DNA of 64,000 nucleotides from Polynucleobacter sp. AM-26B4 (GCF_018882285.1 NZ_JACVOT010000001.1:1557916-1621915); one strand, 5' to 3'; shown: positions 52,687 to 62,051, counted from the stretch's first letter. The notes: generated by a model not told the origin, from the letters alone. Program-made: numbers and translations.

Positions 52687-53705
52687 TACCAGATTCTCCT
52701 GAGAACAATACTTCTGATTATATCGATGAGGAAGACTTTATTGCAGTTGTTGTGCCAGATAGTTTGGCAGGAGAGCGCTTAGATAAGGTTTTGGCCCAAT
52801 TAATACCTCAACATTCTCGTAATCGCCTCCAAACTTGGATTGAGGATGGTTTTGTCACAATTGGTGGCGAAACTCTCAAAATCAGGTATTCAGCCAAGGC
52901 TGGTGACCAAATCACGGTGATTCCTCAAGCCAGCGCTGAAGAACAGGCTTATTTGCCCGAGGACCTGCCTTTAGACATCATTTATGAAGACTCAGAACTC
53001 TTGGTGATCCATAAACCTGCAGGCATGGTGGTTCATCCTGCTGCTGGTAATTGGTCAGGCACCTTATTGAATGCCTTGCTCTATCGCTACCCATCCATAG
53101 CTGGTGTTCCAAGAGCAGGGATTGTGCATCGTTTAGATAAAGACACCTCAGGTTTATTGATGGTTGCCAAGACCTTGGAAGCGCAAACAGATTTGGTCAG
53201 ACAATTACAGTCTCGGCAAGTGATTCGCCGCTACTTGGCCTTCGCTTGGGGTGAGGTCAGATCCCAGACCGTTCACGCTTCGATTGGTCGTGATCCAAGG
53301 GATCGTCTCAAGATGGGTTTGCTCACTGGCTCAGCCAGCAAACCAGCTGTGACCCATGTCAGAAACCTGAACACCCAAGAATTCGGTAAAACCAAAGTGT
53401 CGTTGGTGATGTGTCGCCTAGAAACAGGTAGAACTCACCAAATCAGGGTGCATCTTGAATCCTTGGGCAATCCTTTGGTGGGAGATCCAGTTTATAAAAA
53501 GAAGTCACCCGCAGATGCTGCTCAGTTGGTATTTTCAAGACCAGGGCAAGCATTGCATGCAACAGTCCTTGGCATCAAACATCCGAGCACCAAAGAAGAT
53601 ATCCTTTGGCAAGCGCCTATACCCCAAGACATGCTTGATTTAGGCTTGCGCTTAGGCATGACAGATAAAGACTTGCATCCTGTATGGGATGAGTTGGACG
53701 ACTAA
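52662..53705 (+). CDS. rluD: 23S rRNA pseudouridine synthase RluD
   Basis: A 347-residue enzyme forming pseudouridines 1911/1915/1917 of 23S rRNA. An S4-like domain occupies about 35-100 (G-E-R-L-D-K-V-L). The catalytic aspartate is in H-R-L-D-K-D-T-S-G-L near residue 160, with G-R-T-H-Q-I-R-V-H-L later. The bamD-rluD divergent pair followed by pgeF is a common proteobacterial order. The start overlaps the bamD coding region, so a shorter start is possible though no ATG follows nearby. Confidence 0.93.
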   Translation: MERHPILALPDSPENNTSDYIDEEDFIAVVVPDSLAGERLDKVLAQLIPQHSRNRLQTWIEDGFVTIGGETLKIRYSAKAGDQITVIPQASAEEQAYLPEDLPLDIIYEDSELLVIHKPAGMVVHPAAGNWSGTLLNALLYRYPSIAGVPRAGIVHRLDKDTSGLLMVAKTLEAQTDLVRQLQSRQVIRRYLAFAWGEVRSQTVHASIGRDPRDRLKMGLLTGSASKPAVTHVRNLNTQEFGKTKVSLVMCRLETGRTHQIRVHLESLGNPLVGDPVYKKKSPADAAQLVFSRPGQALHATVLGIKHPSTKEDILWQAPIPQDMLDLGLRLGMTDKDLHPVWDELDD

Positions 53706-53733
53706 TCAAGACCAAGACACCACACAACACTCG

Positions 53734-54498
53734 ATGACATCATCCATTCAACTGCTTCAGTGGGGAGCTCCAGAACAGATCAGAACCATGATCACGAATC
53801 GTCATGGTGGCTTTAGCCAGCCACCGTTTGATAGCCTGAATCTTGGTTTGCATGTGGGTGACGATCCAGTGGTAGTTCAAAAAAACCGTGATGCTATCAA
53901 AGCACTTTTACCCAATGAACCAGTTTGGTTAAATCAAGTTCATGGGGTCCAAGTGGTCGATGCTGATGAGCATGGGGGTGGGGTACCAAATGCTGATGCC
54001 TCAGTTACCACCAAACCTGGACAGGTGCTGGCAATCATGACAGCCGATTGTTTACCGGTTTTACTGACCAGTAGGGATGGCAAAGTTGTTGGCGTAGCTC
54101 ATGCTGGATGGCGAGGTTTGGCTGCTGGTGTGATTGAGCAAACAGTTGCTCTGATGCGAGCCAAGCAAGGTCATCACACTCAAACACAAACTCAAAATGA
54201 AATCCTCGCCTACTTAGGGCCTGCGATTGGTCCGCATGCATTTGAAGTGGGCAGTGAAGTAAGAGATGTCTTCATCGCACAGAACCCAGCAAGCGCTGCT
54301 TGCTTTGAACAATTGCAAGAAAAGGGTAAATATCTGGCCGATATCTATGGCTTGGCCTGCTTGCGTTTGAATGCCCTGGGTATTGATTTCATTGAGGGTG
54401 GCGGTGAGTGCACCGTACAAAATCCGGATTACTTCTCCTATCGTCGTGATCAAAAAACAGGTCGCATGGGTAGTTTTATCTGGATAGACACACCTTAA
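53734..54498 (+). CDS. pgeF: Purine nucleoside phosphorylase/peptidoglycan editing factor PgeF (YfiH)
   Basis: About 254 residues of the DUF152/multicopper-polyphenol-oxidase family. The metal/active-site histidines and cysteine appear in L-N-Q-V-H-G-V, M-T-A-D-C-L-P-V and A-H-A-G-W-R-G-L-A-A-G. In E. coli YfiH edits peptidoglycan precursors, and homologues act as purine nucleoside phosphorylases. The ATG at 53734 is used; 53689 would overlap rluD by 17 bases. Confidence 0.88.
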   Translation: MTSSIQLLQWGAPEQIRTMITNRHGGFSQPPFDSLNLGLHVGDDPVVVQKNRDAIKALLPNEPVWLNQVHGVQVVDADEHGGGVPNADASVTTKPGQVLAIMTADCLPVLLTSRDGKVVGVAHAGWRGLAAGVIEQTVALMRAKQGHHTQTQTQNEILAYLGPAIGPHAFEVGSEVRDVFIAQNPASAACFEQLQEKGKYLADIYGLACLRLNALGIDFIEGGGECTVQNPDYFSYRRDQKTGRMGSFIWIDTP

Positions 54499-54635
54499 AA
54501 CACCTAGCCACACAAGCCTCAAGTAAGCTTCGGCGAAGTTTCGGATAGGGTTAATTCTTATAACGATTTTCTTCATAAACCCTCAAAATAGGGCTATTAG
54601 ACCTAGGTCAAATACATTCTATTTAAGGAAGTTCT

Positions 54636-56264
54636 ATGATGAACTCGCAAGGCTTTGGATCAGGGCCAAGCCTCGCCCCTCAGCACATGGCTTTGATTCC
54701 AGCAGAAAAGTTGGTTGAGATTGAAAAGCAATACGCCAAAGACCTATCGGAACTATGGGCCAATCCAACTGGGACGCCCATCAATGATCGTCGTTTTAAA
54801 GGCGAAGCTTGGCAAAACCCATGGAATCAAGCCACAGTTAATTTCTATTTACTGAATTCTCGTCATTTATTGAATTTGGCTGATGCTGTTGAAGCAGAAG
54901 CCAAGGTGCGTCAGAGAATACGTTTTAGCATCGAGCAAATGATTGATGCCATGTCACCGGCTAATTTCTTAGCAACCAATCCAGAAGCTCAGCAACGTTT
55001 GATTGATACCCAAGGTGAATCTTTGCGAACAGGCATTTTGAATGCTTTGCAAGATTTGGGTAAAGGCAAGGTGTCGCAAACCGATGAGACAGCCTTTGAA
55101 GTGGGTAAGAACGTCGCGACCGCAGAGGGCGCCGTTGTTTATCAAACCAAATTATTCCAGATTCTGCAATTCAAGCCACTGACGGATCAAGTATATGAAC
55201 GTCCGTATTTGATGATCCCTCCATGTATTAATAAATATTACATTTTGGATTTGCAGCCTGAGAGTTCCATGGTGCGTTATTTGGTTGAGCAAGGACACAC
55301 CGTTTATTTGATCTCTTGGAAAAATCCGGATCCAAGCATGGCTGATACCACTTGGGATGATTACATTGGAGCCGCTGTTCACGGCATCGAAACAGTTCAA
55401 GACATCAGTGGTCAAAAGCAAATCAATATCCTAGGCTTCTGCGTCGGTGGCACGATCACTGCCACTGCTTTGGCAGTGATGGCAGCAAGAGATCAGCACC
55501 CAGCGGCCAGCTTGACCTTATTGACGACTTTGTTAGATTTTTCTGACACGGGCATCTTGGATGTCTTTGTTGATGAAGCTTTGGTTTCTCTTCGAGAGAA
55601 CAGCATTGGCGGCAAGGGTAGTGGCAAATGCGGCATGTTGCGTGGTGTTGAACTAGCCAACACATTCTCATTCTTGCGCCCCAATGATTTGGTTTGGAAC
55701 TACGTGGTTGATAACTACTTAAAAGGTAACTCACCACCGCCATTTGACCTCTTGTATTGGAATGGTGATTCCACCAACTTGCCTGGTGCTATGTACTCTT
55801 GGTACTTGAGACATTTGTATTTGCAAAATGAACTCAAAGTTCCTGGCAAGCTAACCATTTGCGGTGAAAAAGTAGATCTTGGCAAAATCAAATGCCCTGT
55901 CTATCTCTATGCATCACGCGAAGATCACATCGTTCCTTGGTGGTCTGCTTATGAATCCGTCAAGCTCTTGAAGGGCGCCAAAGTTCATTTTGTTTTGGGG
56001 GCATCAGGGCACATTGCGGGTGTGATCAATCCGCCAGCCAAGAAAAAACGCAATTACTGGTCGAACTCCAAAGCACCAGCCACGGCTGATGCATGGTTCG
56101 ATGGCGCCAAGGAAATTCCGGGCAGCTGGTGGACTGATTGGACTGATTGGTTAAAGCCATTGAGTGGCAAGAAAAAAACAGCACCAAAAAATTATGGCAA
56201 CACGAAGTACAAAGTTTTAGAAAAAGCGCCAGGTTCTTACGTTAAAGAAAAGGCGATTGATTAA
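54636..56264 (+). CDS. phaC: Class I polyhydroxyalkanoate synthase
   Basis: A 542-residue polymerase of 3-hydroxyacyl-CoA. The lipase-box nucleophile is Cys269 in G-F-C-V-G-G-T, with the other triad members Asp430 (R-E-D-H-I-V-P-W) and His459 (G-A-S-G-H-I-A-G-V). It starts with two ATG codons behind AAGGAAG, so the exact first residue is uncertain by one. It is slightly shorter than the roughly 590-residue Cupriavidus enzyme at the N-terminus. It is the first gene of a phaC-phaB-phaR group. Confidence 0.95.
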   Translation: MMNSQGFGSGPSLAPQHMALIPAEKLVEIEKQYAKDLSELWANPTGTPINDRRFKGEAWQNPWNQATVNFYLLNSRHLLNLADAVEAEAKVRQRIRFSIEQMIDAMSPANFLATNPEAQQRLIDTQGESLRTGILNALQDLGKGKVSQTDETAFEVGKNVATAEGAVVYQTKLFQILQFKPLTDQVYERPYLMIPPCINKYYILDLQPESSMVRYLVEQGHTVYLISWKNPDPSMADTTWDDYIGAAVHGIETVQDISGQKQINILGFCVGGTITATALAVMAARDQHPAASLTLLTTLLDFSDTGILDVFVDEALVSLRENSIGGKGSGKCGMLRGVELANTFSFLRPNDLVWNYVVDNYLKGNSPPPFDLLYWNGDSTNLPGAMYSWYLRHLYLQNELKVPGKLTICGEKVDLGKIKCPVYLYASREDHIVPWWSAYESVKLLKGAKVHFVLGASGHIAGVINPPAKKKRNYWSNSKAPATADAWFDGAKEIPGSWWTDWTDWLKPLSGKKKTAPKNYGNTKYKVLEKAPGSYVKEKAID

Positions 56265-56304
56265 TCGTTTTATTGTTAAAGCATCGAATTAAAAGGGAGT
56301 TAGC

Positions 56305-57045
56305 ATGAGTCAGAAGATTGCATATGTAACGGGTGGTATGGGTGGTATTGGTACCGCAATTTGTCAGCGTTTGGCCAAAGATGGATTTAAAGTGATCGCT
56401 GGTTGCGGTCCTAATTCACCACGTAAAGATCGTTGGTTGGCTGAGCAAAAAGCCCTTGGCTTTGATTTCACAGCCTCAGAAGGCAATGTGGGTGACTGGG
56501 ACAGTACCGTTGCAGCATTCACCAAAGTCAAAGCTGAATTTGGCAAAGTAGACGTTTTGGTGAACAACGCCGGTATCACTCGTGACACCGTGTTCCGTAA
56601 GATGACTCCAGAAGACTGGCGCGCAGTGATCGACACGAATTTGAACTCATTGTTCAACGTGACCAAGCAAGTGATCGATGGCATGGTTGAAGCTGGTTGG
56701 GGACGCGTGATCAGTATTTCTTCTGTGAACGGTCAAAAAGGTCAGTTTGGCCAATCTAACTATGCCACTGCCAAAGCCGGTATCCACGGGTTCACAATGT
56801 CTTTGGCTCAAGAAACAGCCTCTAAGGGTGTGACTGTGAACACAGTTTCTCCTGGCTATATTGGTACAGACATGGTCACAGCGATTCGTGAAGACGTGCT
56901 TGAGAAAATCATCAACACCATTCCGGTTAAACGCCTTGGAACCCCTGATGAGATTGCATCAATCGTGTCTTGGATTGCTTCAGATGAGGGTGGGTTTGCC
57001 ACAGGTGCTGACTTCTCATTGAACGGCGGTTTACACATGGGCTAA
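56305..57045 (+). CDS. phaB: Acetoacetyl-CoA reductase
   Basis: A 246-residue NADPH-dependent SDR, supplying (R)-3-hydroxybutyryl-CoA. The nucleotide motif is T-G-G-M-G-G-I-G, N-N-A-G-I-T-R-D is intact, and the tetrad includes S-I-S-S-V-N-G-Q-K-G-Q-F-G-Q-S-N-Y-A-T-A-K (Tyr and Lys both present, unlike the divergent SDR at 6631). It follows phaC by 40 bases with AAAGGGAG upstream. Confidence 0.94.
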   Translation: MSQKIAYVTGGMGGIGTAICQRLAKDGFKVIAGCGPNSPRKDRWLAEQKALGFDFTASEGNVGDWDSTVAAFTKVKAEFGKVDVLVNNAGITRDTVFRKMTPEDWRAVIDTNLNSLFNVTKQVIDGMVEAGWGRVISISSVNGQKGQFGQSNYATAKAGIHGFTMSLAQETASKGVTVNTVSPGYIGTDMVTAIREDVLEKIINTIPVKRLGTPDEIASIVSWIASDEGGFATGADFSLNGGLHMG

Positions 57046-57046
57046 A

Positions 57047-57121
57047 CAATATACAAAAAGGTATATTGCAGCGCAACAATGAAGGGCTTGATTTACACAT
57101 ACAATATGGGTAATCAAGCCC
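57047..57121. repeat. Two stacked inverted repeats between phaB and phaR
   Basis: CAATATAC/GTATATTG arms (57047-57054, 57061-57068; 6-base spacer) and GGGCTTGATT/AATCAAGCCC arms (57084-57093, 57112-57121; 18-base spacer). Both are perfect. They occupy almost the whole 88-base gap and may be operator sites or RNA hairpins. Confidence 0.55.
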
Positions 57122-57133
57122 TAATAACTAAAT

Positions 57134-57688
57134 ATGGTCACTAAAAAACAATCCGCCAAGTCTGCTGGTGTCAGAACGATTAAGAAGTATCCAAATCGTC
57201 GTCTGTATGACACCCAAACAAGTACTTACGTCACCTTATCAGACGTGAAGAACTTAGTATTGGCGCATGAAGAATTCAAAGTCTTGGATGCCAAGACTGA
57301 AGAAGATTTGACCAGGGCTATTTTGTTGCAAATCATTTTGGAAGAAGAAGCCGGTGGTGTGCCTTTGTTCACCACACCGATGTTGTCTCAAATGATTCGT
57401 TTCTATGGTCACTCCATGCAAGGTGTGGTGGGTGGCATGTTAGAGAAAAATATTCAATCCTTCATTGACATGCAATCGCAGTTTGCTGAGCAGTCAAAGC
57501 AAGGTGGCCCCACTCCTGAGAGTTGGGCGCAGTTCATGAACGTGCAAAATCCCATGATGCAACAAATGATGGGAAGCTACGTAGAGCAAAGTAAAAATCT
57601 TTTCACGCAAATGCAAGAGAAGATGAAAGACCCAGCGAACGTCTTCACTGGTTTTCCTTTCACACCTCCCGATAAGAGCGATAAATAA
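57134..57688 (+). CDS. phaR: Polyhydroxyalkanoate synthesis repressor PhaR
   Basis: A 184-residue regulator. The conserved N-terminal DNA-binding domain reads R-T-I-K-K-Y-P-N-R-R-L-Y-D-T-Q-T-S-T-Y-V and continues to about residue 75 with I-L-L-Q-I-I-L-E-E-E; the Met/Gln-rich C-terminal part is the PHB-associated region. PhaR represses phasin genes and itself until polymer granules bind it. rimO begins immediately after the stop. Confidence 0.93.
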   Translation: MVTKKQSAKSAGVRTIKKYPNRRLYDTQTSTYVTLSDVKNLVLAHEEFKVLDAKTEEDLTRAILLQIILEEEAGGVPLFTTPMLSQMIRFYGHSMQGVVGGMLEKNIQSFIDMQSQFAEQSKQGGPTPESWAQFMNVQNPMMQQMMGSYVEQSKNLFTQMQEKMKDPANVFTGFPFTPPDKSDK

Positions 57689-59047
57689 TTGAGCGGCAAG
57701 ATTGGTTTTGTTTCCTTAGGTTGCCCTAAGGCCTTAGTTGATGCTGAGCGCATCGTCACGCAGTTGCGTGCCGAGGGCTATGAGATCGCTAAAGACTACG
57801 CAGGCTCTGATTTGGTGGTTGTTAATACTTGTGGTTTCATTGATTCGGCCGTTCAAGAAAGCTTGGACGCGATTGGTGAAGCTTTGGCAGAAAACGGCAA
57901 GGTGATTGTTACCGGTTGTTTGGGAGCCAAGAAAAACGCTGATGGCTCTGATGTGGTCACTTCAGTTCATCCGAAAGTATTGGCTGTCACAGGCCCACAT
58001 GCTGCCGATGAAGTTTTGGAAGTGGTGCACCAGCATTTACCTAAAGAGCATGACCCATTTGCAGACTTGGTGCCAAAGGCTGGTATCAAGTTAACGCCTA
58101 AGCATTACGCCTATTTAAAAATATCTGAAGGTTGTAATCACCGCTGCACGTTCTGCATCATTCCAAGTTTGCGTGGTGATTTAGTTTCAAGACCGATCGG
58201 CGATGTCTTATTAGAAGCACAACATTTATTTGAAGCTGGTGTTAAAGAACTATTGGTGGTGTCACAAGACACGAGTGCCTATGGTGTTGATGTTCAATAC
58301 CGCACTGGCTTTTGGGATGGTCGTCCAGTCAAGGCAAAACTATTTGACATGGTTGAGGCCTTGGGCAAGTTAGCTCGTCAGCACGGTGCATGGGTTCGTT
58401 TGCACTATGTTTATCCTTATCCACACGTGGATGACATCTTGCCATTGATGGCAAACTTTGCCGATGAAGGCAGTGGTGTTGTGCCGTATCTAGATATACC
58501 AATGCAGCATGCGCACCCTGATGTTTTAAAGCGCATGAAGCGTCCTGCGAGTGGTGAAAAGAATCTTGATCGCATTCAAGCATGGCGCAAAGCATGTCCA
58601 GAATTAACGATCCGCAGTACTTTCATTGCTGGTTTCCCTGGTGAAACAGAAGAAGAATTCAATTACTTGCTCGACTTCATGCGTGAAGCCAAAATTGATC
58701 GTGCTGGTTGTTTTGCATACTCTCCAGTGGAGGGTGCTAAAGCCAATGAATTGGCAGGCGCCTTGCCTGATGAACTCAGAAACGAGCGTCAAGCGAGATT
58801 CATGGAAGTTGCTGAAGAAATCTCGACCCAACTATTGCAAGCCAAAGTGGGTAAGCGCATCAAAGTCTTGGTTGACTCAGTCAGCTCAAAAGGTGGCATC
58901 GGTCGCAGTCAATCTGATGCTCCTGAGATCGATGGTTTGGTCCATTTATTGCCAACGGACAAGATTTCTAAGAAGTACAAAGTGGGCGATTTTGTCAAAG
59001 CCACGGTTCTACAAACTCAGGGTCACGACCTGATTGCTCAGCTGTAA
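57689..59047 (+). CDS. rimO: Ribosomal protein S12 methylthiotransferase
   Basis: A 452-residue radical-SAM enzyme with two Fe-S clusters. N-terminal domain cysteines are C12, C48 and C77; the radical SAM site is C149-x3-C153-x2-C156. A C-terminal TRAM domain follows. It methylthiolates Asp89 of S12. It starts with TTG directly after the phaR TAA (TAATTG). Confidence 0.94.
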   Translation: MSGKIGFVSLGCPKALVDAERIVTQLRAEGYEIAKDYAGSDLVVVNTCGFIDSAVQESLDAIGEALAENGKVIVTGCLGAKKNADGSDVVTSVHPKVLAVTGPHAADEVLEVVHQHLPKEHDPFADLVPKAGIKLTPKHYAYLKISEGCNHRCTFCIIPSLRGDLVSRPIGDVLLEAQHLFEAGVKELLVVSQDTSAYGVDVQYRTGFWDGRPVKAKLFDMVEALGKLARQHGAWVRLHYVYPYPHVDDILPLMANFADEGSGVVPYLDIPMQHAHPDVLKRMKRPASGEKNLDRIQAWRKACPELTIRSTFIAGFPGETEEEFNYLLDFMREAKIDRAGCFAYSPVEGAKANELAGALPDELRNERQARFMEVAEEISTQLLQAKVGKRIKVLVDSVSSKGGIGRSQSDAPEIDGLVHLLPTDKISKKYKVGDFVKATVLQTQGHDLIAQL

Positions 59048-59199
59048 TTAGTCCTTTTCTCTATATATCTAGGGCATTTCATGGGTGATTACCCCTAGTA
59101 TTCTCTAATTGCTTGTTTTAGACAGTTACTCGTAAGATTAGCCCTACAGACTAGTTCTTTCTATTCATAATAATTATTTAAGTATTCAAGGAGTTCCAG

Positions 59200-60381
59200 A
59201 TGGCACGTGATGTAGTCGTTCTTAGCGCAGTTCGTTCTGCGATTGGTGGTTTTGGTGGTTCATTGAGCAGCATGGAGCCTGCTGAACTGGCTGGTACGGT
59301 CATGAAAGAAGCGGTGAGCCGCTCTGGAGTCGATCCTAAACAAATTAACTATGTGACTGTTGGTAACTGTATTCCGACAGAATCACGTTTCCCGTATGTT
59401 GCGCGTGTAGCAGCGATTCAAGCAGGCTTACCAATGGATTCAGTGGCGATGGCCGTGAACCGTTTATGTAGTTCTGGTTTGCAAGGCATTGTGACCACAT
59501 CACAAGCCATCATGTTGGGTGATTGCGATTACGGTGTTGGTGGTGGTGTTGAAGTGATGTCACGCGGTATTTATGGTGCACCTGCGATGAGAACTGGTGC
59601 GCGCATGGGTGACACCAAAATGATTGACTTGATGGTGTCTACATTGACAGACCCATTTGGTGCAGGTCACATGGGTATCACTGCAGAAAATCTAGCGGCT
59701 AAGTGGAACATCACCCGTGAAGAGCAAGATGCTCTCGCTGTTGAATCTCATCGTCGTGCGACTGCTGCCATTGCAGAAGGTCGTTTTAAATCACAGATCA
59801 CACCAATCACCATGCAAACTCGCAAAGGTGATGTGGTGTTTGATACCGACGAACACGTTAAGGCAAGTACCACGATGGAAAGCCTTGGCAAGATGAAGCC
59901 AGCCTTCAAAAAAGACGGCACGGTGACTGCAGGTAACGCATCAGGTATCAATGACGGTGCAGCCTTCTTTGTTTTAGCGTCTGCAGATGCAGCCGCCAAA
60001 GCTGGTCAGAAACCAATGGCTCGCTTGGTATCTTATGCATTGGCGGGTGTGCCTAATGACATCATGGGCGAAGGTCCGATCCCGGCATCTAAGATTGCTT
60101 TGAAGCGCGCTGGTTTGACCATCGACAAGATGGACGTGATTGAGTCTAACGAAGCTTTTGCAGCGCAAGCGATTGCCGTTTCAAAAGGTTTGGAGCTTGA
60201 CATGACTAAGACAAATCCAAACGGTGGTGCGATTGCATTGGGTCACCCAGTGGGATGTTCAGGTGCTTTCATTGCAACCAAAGCCATCTATGAATTACAT
60301 CGTACTGGCGGTAAATATGCATTGGTGACGATGTGTATCGGTGGCGGACAAGGTATTGCTGTGGTGTTTGAACGCTTGTAA
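59200..60381 (+). CDS. bktB: Beta-ketothiolase, BktB-like
   Basis: A 393-residue biosynthetic thiolase. Catalytic residues C90 (N-R-L-C-S-S-G), H349 (L-G-H-P-V-G) and C379 (T-M-C-I-G-G-G) are present. Overall it resembles Cupriavidus BktB more than PhaA (for example D-P-F-x3-H-M-G, V-F-D-T-D-E-H-V and V-T-M-C-I-G-G-G-Q-G-I-A). BktB condenses acetyl-CoA with propionyl-CoA as well as two acetyl-CoA, so the cell could make 3-hydroxyvalerate units. It has its own promoter region and terminator. Confidence 0.85.
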   Translation: MARDVVVLSAVRSAIGGFGGSLSSMEPAELAGTVMKEAVSRSGVDPKQINYVTVGNCIPTESRFPYVARVAAIQAGLPMDSVAMAVNRLCSSGLQGIVTTSQAIMLGDCDYGVGGGVEVMSRGIYGAPAMRTGARMGDTKMIDLMVSTLTDPFGAGHMGITAENLAAKWNITREEQDALAVESHRRATAAIAEGRFKSQITPITMQTRKGDVVFDTDEHVKASTTMESLGKMKPAFKKDGTVTAGNASGINDGAAFFVLASADAAAKAGQKPMARLVSYALAGVPNDIMGEGPIPASKIALKRAGLTIDKMDVIESNEAFAAQAIAVSKGLELDMTKTNPNGGAIALGHPVGCSGAFIATKAIYELHRTGGKYALVTMCIGGGQGIAVVFERL

Positions 60382-60404
60382 TCAACAGTCAAACTTACTC
60401 AAAG

Positions 60405-60431
60405 AAAAACCGCTCACAGAGCGGTTTTTTT
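60405..60431. terminator. Bidirectional rho-independent terminator
   Basis: AAAAACCGCTC/GAGCGGTTTTT stem with a 3-base loop. It is shared by the thiolase and the antitoxin gene on the opposite strand. Confidence 0.88.
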
Positions 60432-60432
60432 A

Positions 60433-60786
60433 TTAAATCACCTGTAAAACTAATTTAGGGGATTTATCTAGTATTTTGAGAAGTAATCTTGCTGGACCAG
60501 TTGGGTAACGTTTTCCTTGTTCCCAATTTCTGATGGTATCCAAAGGCACCATGATTCTCTCTGATAACTCTTTTTGGGTGAAACCTAATTTTTCACGAAT
60601 GCTCTTTGCATATAAAGCCGCATCCATTTTTGCCTCTAAATCATCTTGAGCTTTTTGTTTGGCAATTTCTTTTTCGCCTGTAGCATTCAGTAATTTCTTG
60701 TTGAGGGTTGATTTTGGAAAAGACTTTGGATTATTAAAGTCAACCGTAATGCGCGTGATTTTTATATCTCTTTTTTTCTCTTTCAT
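60433..60786 (-). CDS. Helix-turn-helix antitoxin paired with BrnT
   Basis: A 117-residue protein. The N-terminal basic, disordered half precedes an Xre/HTH_3-like domain at about 60-110 with K-L-G-F-T-Q-K-E-L-S-E-R-I-M-V-P-L-D-T-I and R-N-W-E-Q-G-K-R-Y-P. It follows a BrnT toxin and the genes overlap by 47 bases, an unusually long overlap. Standard BrnA antitoxins have a ribbon-helix-helix fold, so the partner type differs here. A GAGGAAAGCAA site precedes the ATG. Confidence 0.75.
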   Translation of the reverse strand: MKEKKRDIKITRITVDFNNPKSFPKSTLNKKLLNATGEKEIAKQKAQDDLEAKMDAALYAKSIREKLGFTQKELSERIMVPLDTIRNWEQGKRYPTGPARLLLKILDKSPKLVLQVI

Positions 60787-61075
60787 TTGCTTTCCTCGCT
60801 GAAATTATTCTGATGGCTTCTTCTCTGAAGGTATAAATGACAACAAACAATATTTCGTCATGCTTGGCCAATAACTCAAACCTTTCTTCACCATAATCAT
60901 GTCGAGTATCAGGGGTGATACATTGGTGAGGGTCTAAAAATGCATGCGTAATATCTTGAAATTGAAATCCTCTTAATTTTTTGCATTCTGAATTTTTATC
61001 TTCATCCCACTCAAACCCTTTTTTCTTAATGTAGTTCAATGAACTACTTATGTCAAGATGTACTTTATTGATCAA
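60740..61075 (-). CDS. BrnT-family type II toxin
   Basis: A 111-residue toxin of the BrnT (DUF497) family. Signatures are G-F-E-W-D-E-D-K-N near residue 20, an F-L-D-P near 48, Y-G-E-E-R-F-E near 62, and I-R-I-I-S-A-R-K-A-N-x-R-E near 88. BrnT is a RelE-like ribonuclease. The first 19 residues extend beyond the usual start, so translation might begin later. The tail overlaps the antitoxin gene. Confidence 0.85.
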   Translation of the reverse strand: MINKVHLDISSSLNYIKKKGFEWDEDKNSECKKLRGFQFQDITHAFLDPHQCITPDTRHDYGEERFELLAKHDEILFVVIYTFREEAIRIISARKANEREKKRYKNHAHYG

Positions 61076-61123
61076 ATAAACCTCTTTTCACATATTTGTT
61101 AATTTATGAAGCCCAATAAGGAC

Positions 61124-61152
61124 AAAACCCCCGCTTCATAAAAGCAGGGGTT
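61124..61152 (-). terminator. Terminator of mfd-serB
   Basis: AACCCC-GCTT stem with one mismatch and a 5-base loop, ending GGGGTTTT on the minus strand, about 48 bases after the serB stop. Confidence 0.75.
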
Positions 61153-61199
61153 CTGATTAATTAACGTTTATGTGTTCAGATTGTTTACGGCATATTCAA

Positions 61200-62051
61200 T
61201 CAAAGAAGATCTAAACAGGCATTCAAGCCAACATGATCAAAAGCCAAATCTGCTTTTTCTTTCACAATTGGTTTTGCGCGGTAGGCAATTGATAAACCAG
61301 CACCATGCATCATCGGTAAATCGTTCGAGCCATCGCCCATGGTGATGGCAGCATGCTTATTAGCTCCGAGTGCTAAGCAGCGAGCTTCAACATAAGCTGC
61401 TTTGGCTGCACCATCCACAATATTGCCTAATACTTGACCAGTTAAGAAGCCATCAACAATCTCTAATTGATTGGCATGAGTTTCAGATAAATTCAACTGA
61501 GCTTGCAGTTTGTGCGTGAAGAAAGTAAAGCCACCAGAAACCAAAAGAGTGTGAATCCCTTTGGCATGCGCACCAGCTATCAATTCTTTGGCGCCTGGAT
61601 TGAGTCGCAAACGTTGAGTGAAGACTTCGTCTAAAGCAAAAGCAGGAACACCTTTTAATAAGGCCACACGTCGGCGCAAGCTCTCGCTGAAATCTTTGAT
61701 TTCACCGCGCATTGCAGCTTCTGTGATTTCTGAAACTTCTTTCTTTTTTCCTACAGCATCAGCAATCTCATCAATGCACTCGATATTGATCAAGGTTGAA
61801 TCCATGTCCATGGCCAAGACCTTGATGTCTGAGCCTTTGAAATGCTTTGGTAAAAAACCAACATCCGTTTGATGTAAAACACCTAAATTACGAAGATGAG
61901 CACGATGCTCAATATTCAATGCTTCTTTTAACTCAAGCACTGCAGTTCTTGGAGTCTTTTTTTCAACAGAAACGATTGTGTGAGATTTTTCAATCTCGCG
62001 GATGAGTTGATCGTCAATGACGTCTTGATGGAATAAGGCAATGTGCATCAT
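61200..62051 (-). CDS. serB: Phosphoserine phosphatase
   Basis: A 283-residue HAD-fold phosphatase, the last step of serine synthesis. Motif 1 D82-M-D84-S-T is present, with V-S-G-G-F-T near residue 175 (motif 2) and G-D-G-S-N-D near 240 (motif 3). An N-terminal regulatory domain covers about 1-65. Its start overlaps the mfd stop as ATGA, so it is translated with mfd. Confidence 0.94.
   Translation of the reverse strand: MMHIALFHQDVIDDQLIREIEKSHTIVSVEKKTPRTAVLELKEALNIEHRAHLRNLGVLHQTDVGFLPKHFKGSDIKVLAMDMDSTLINIECIDEIADAVGKKKEVSEITEAAMRGEIKDFSESLRRRVALLKGVPAFALDEVFTQRLRLNPGAKELIAGAHAKGIHTLLVSGGFTFFTHKLQAQLNLSETHANQLEIVDGFLTGQVLGNIVDGAAKAAYVEARCLALGANKHAAITMGDGSNDLPMMHGAGLSIAYRAKPIVKEKADLAFDHVGLNACLDLL

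Noticed and set aside
54600-54609. The palindrome GACCTAGGTC before phaC as an operator
   Set aside because: A single 10-base palindrome can occur by chance, and no second copy was found near phaR or the thiolase gene.
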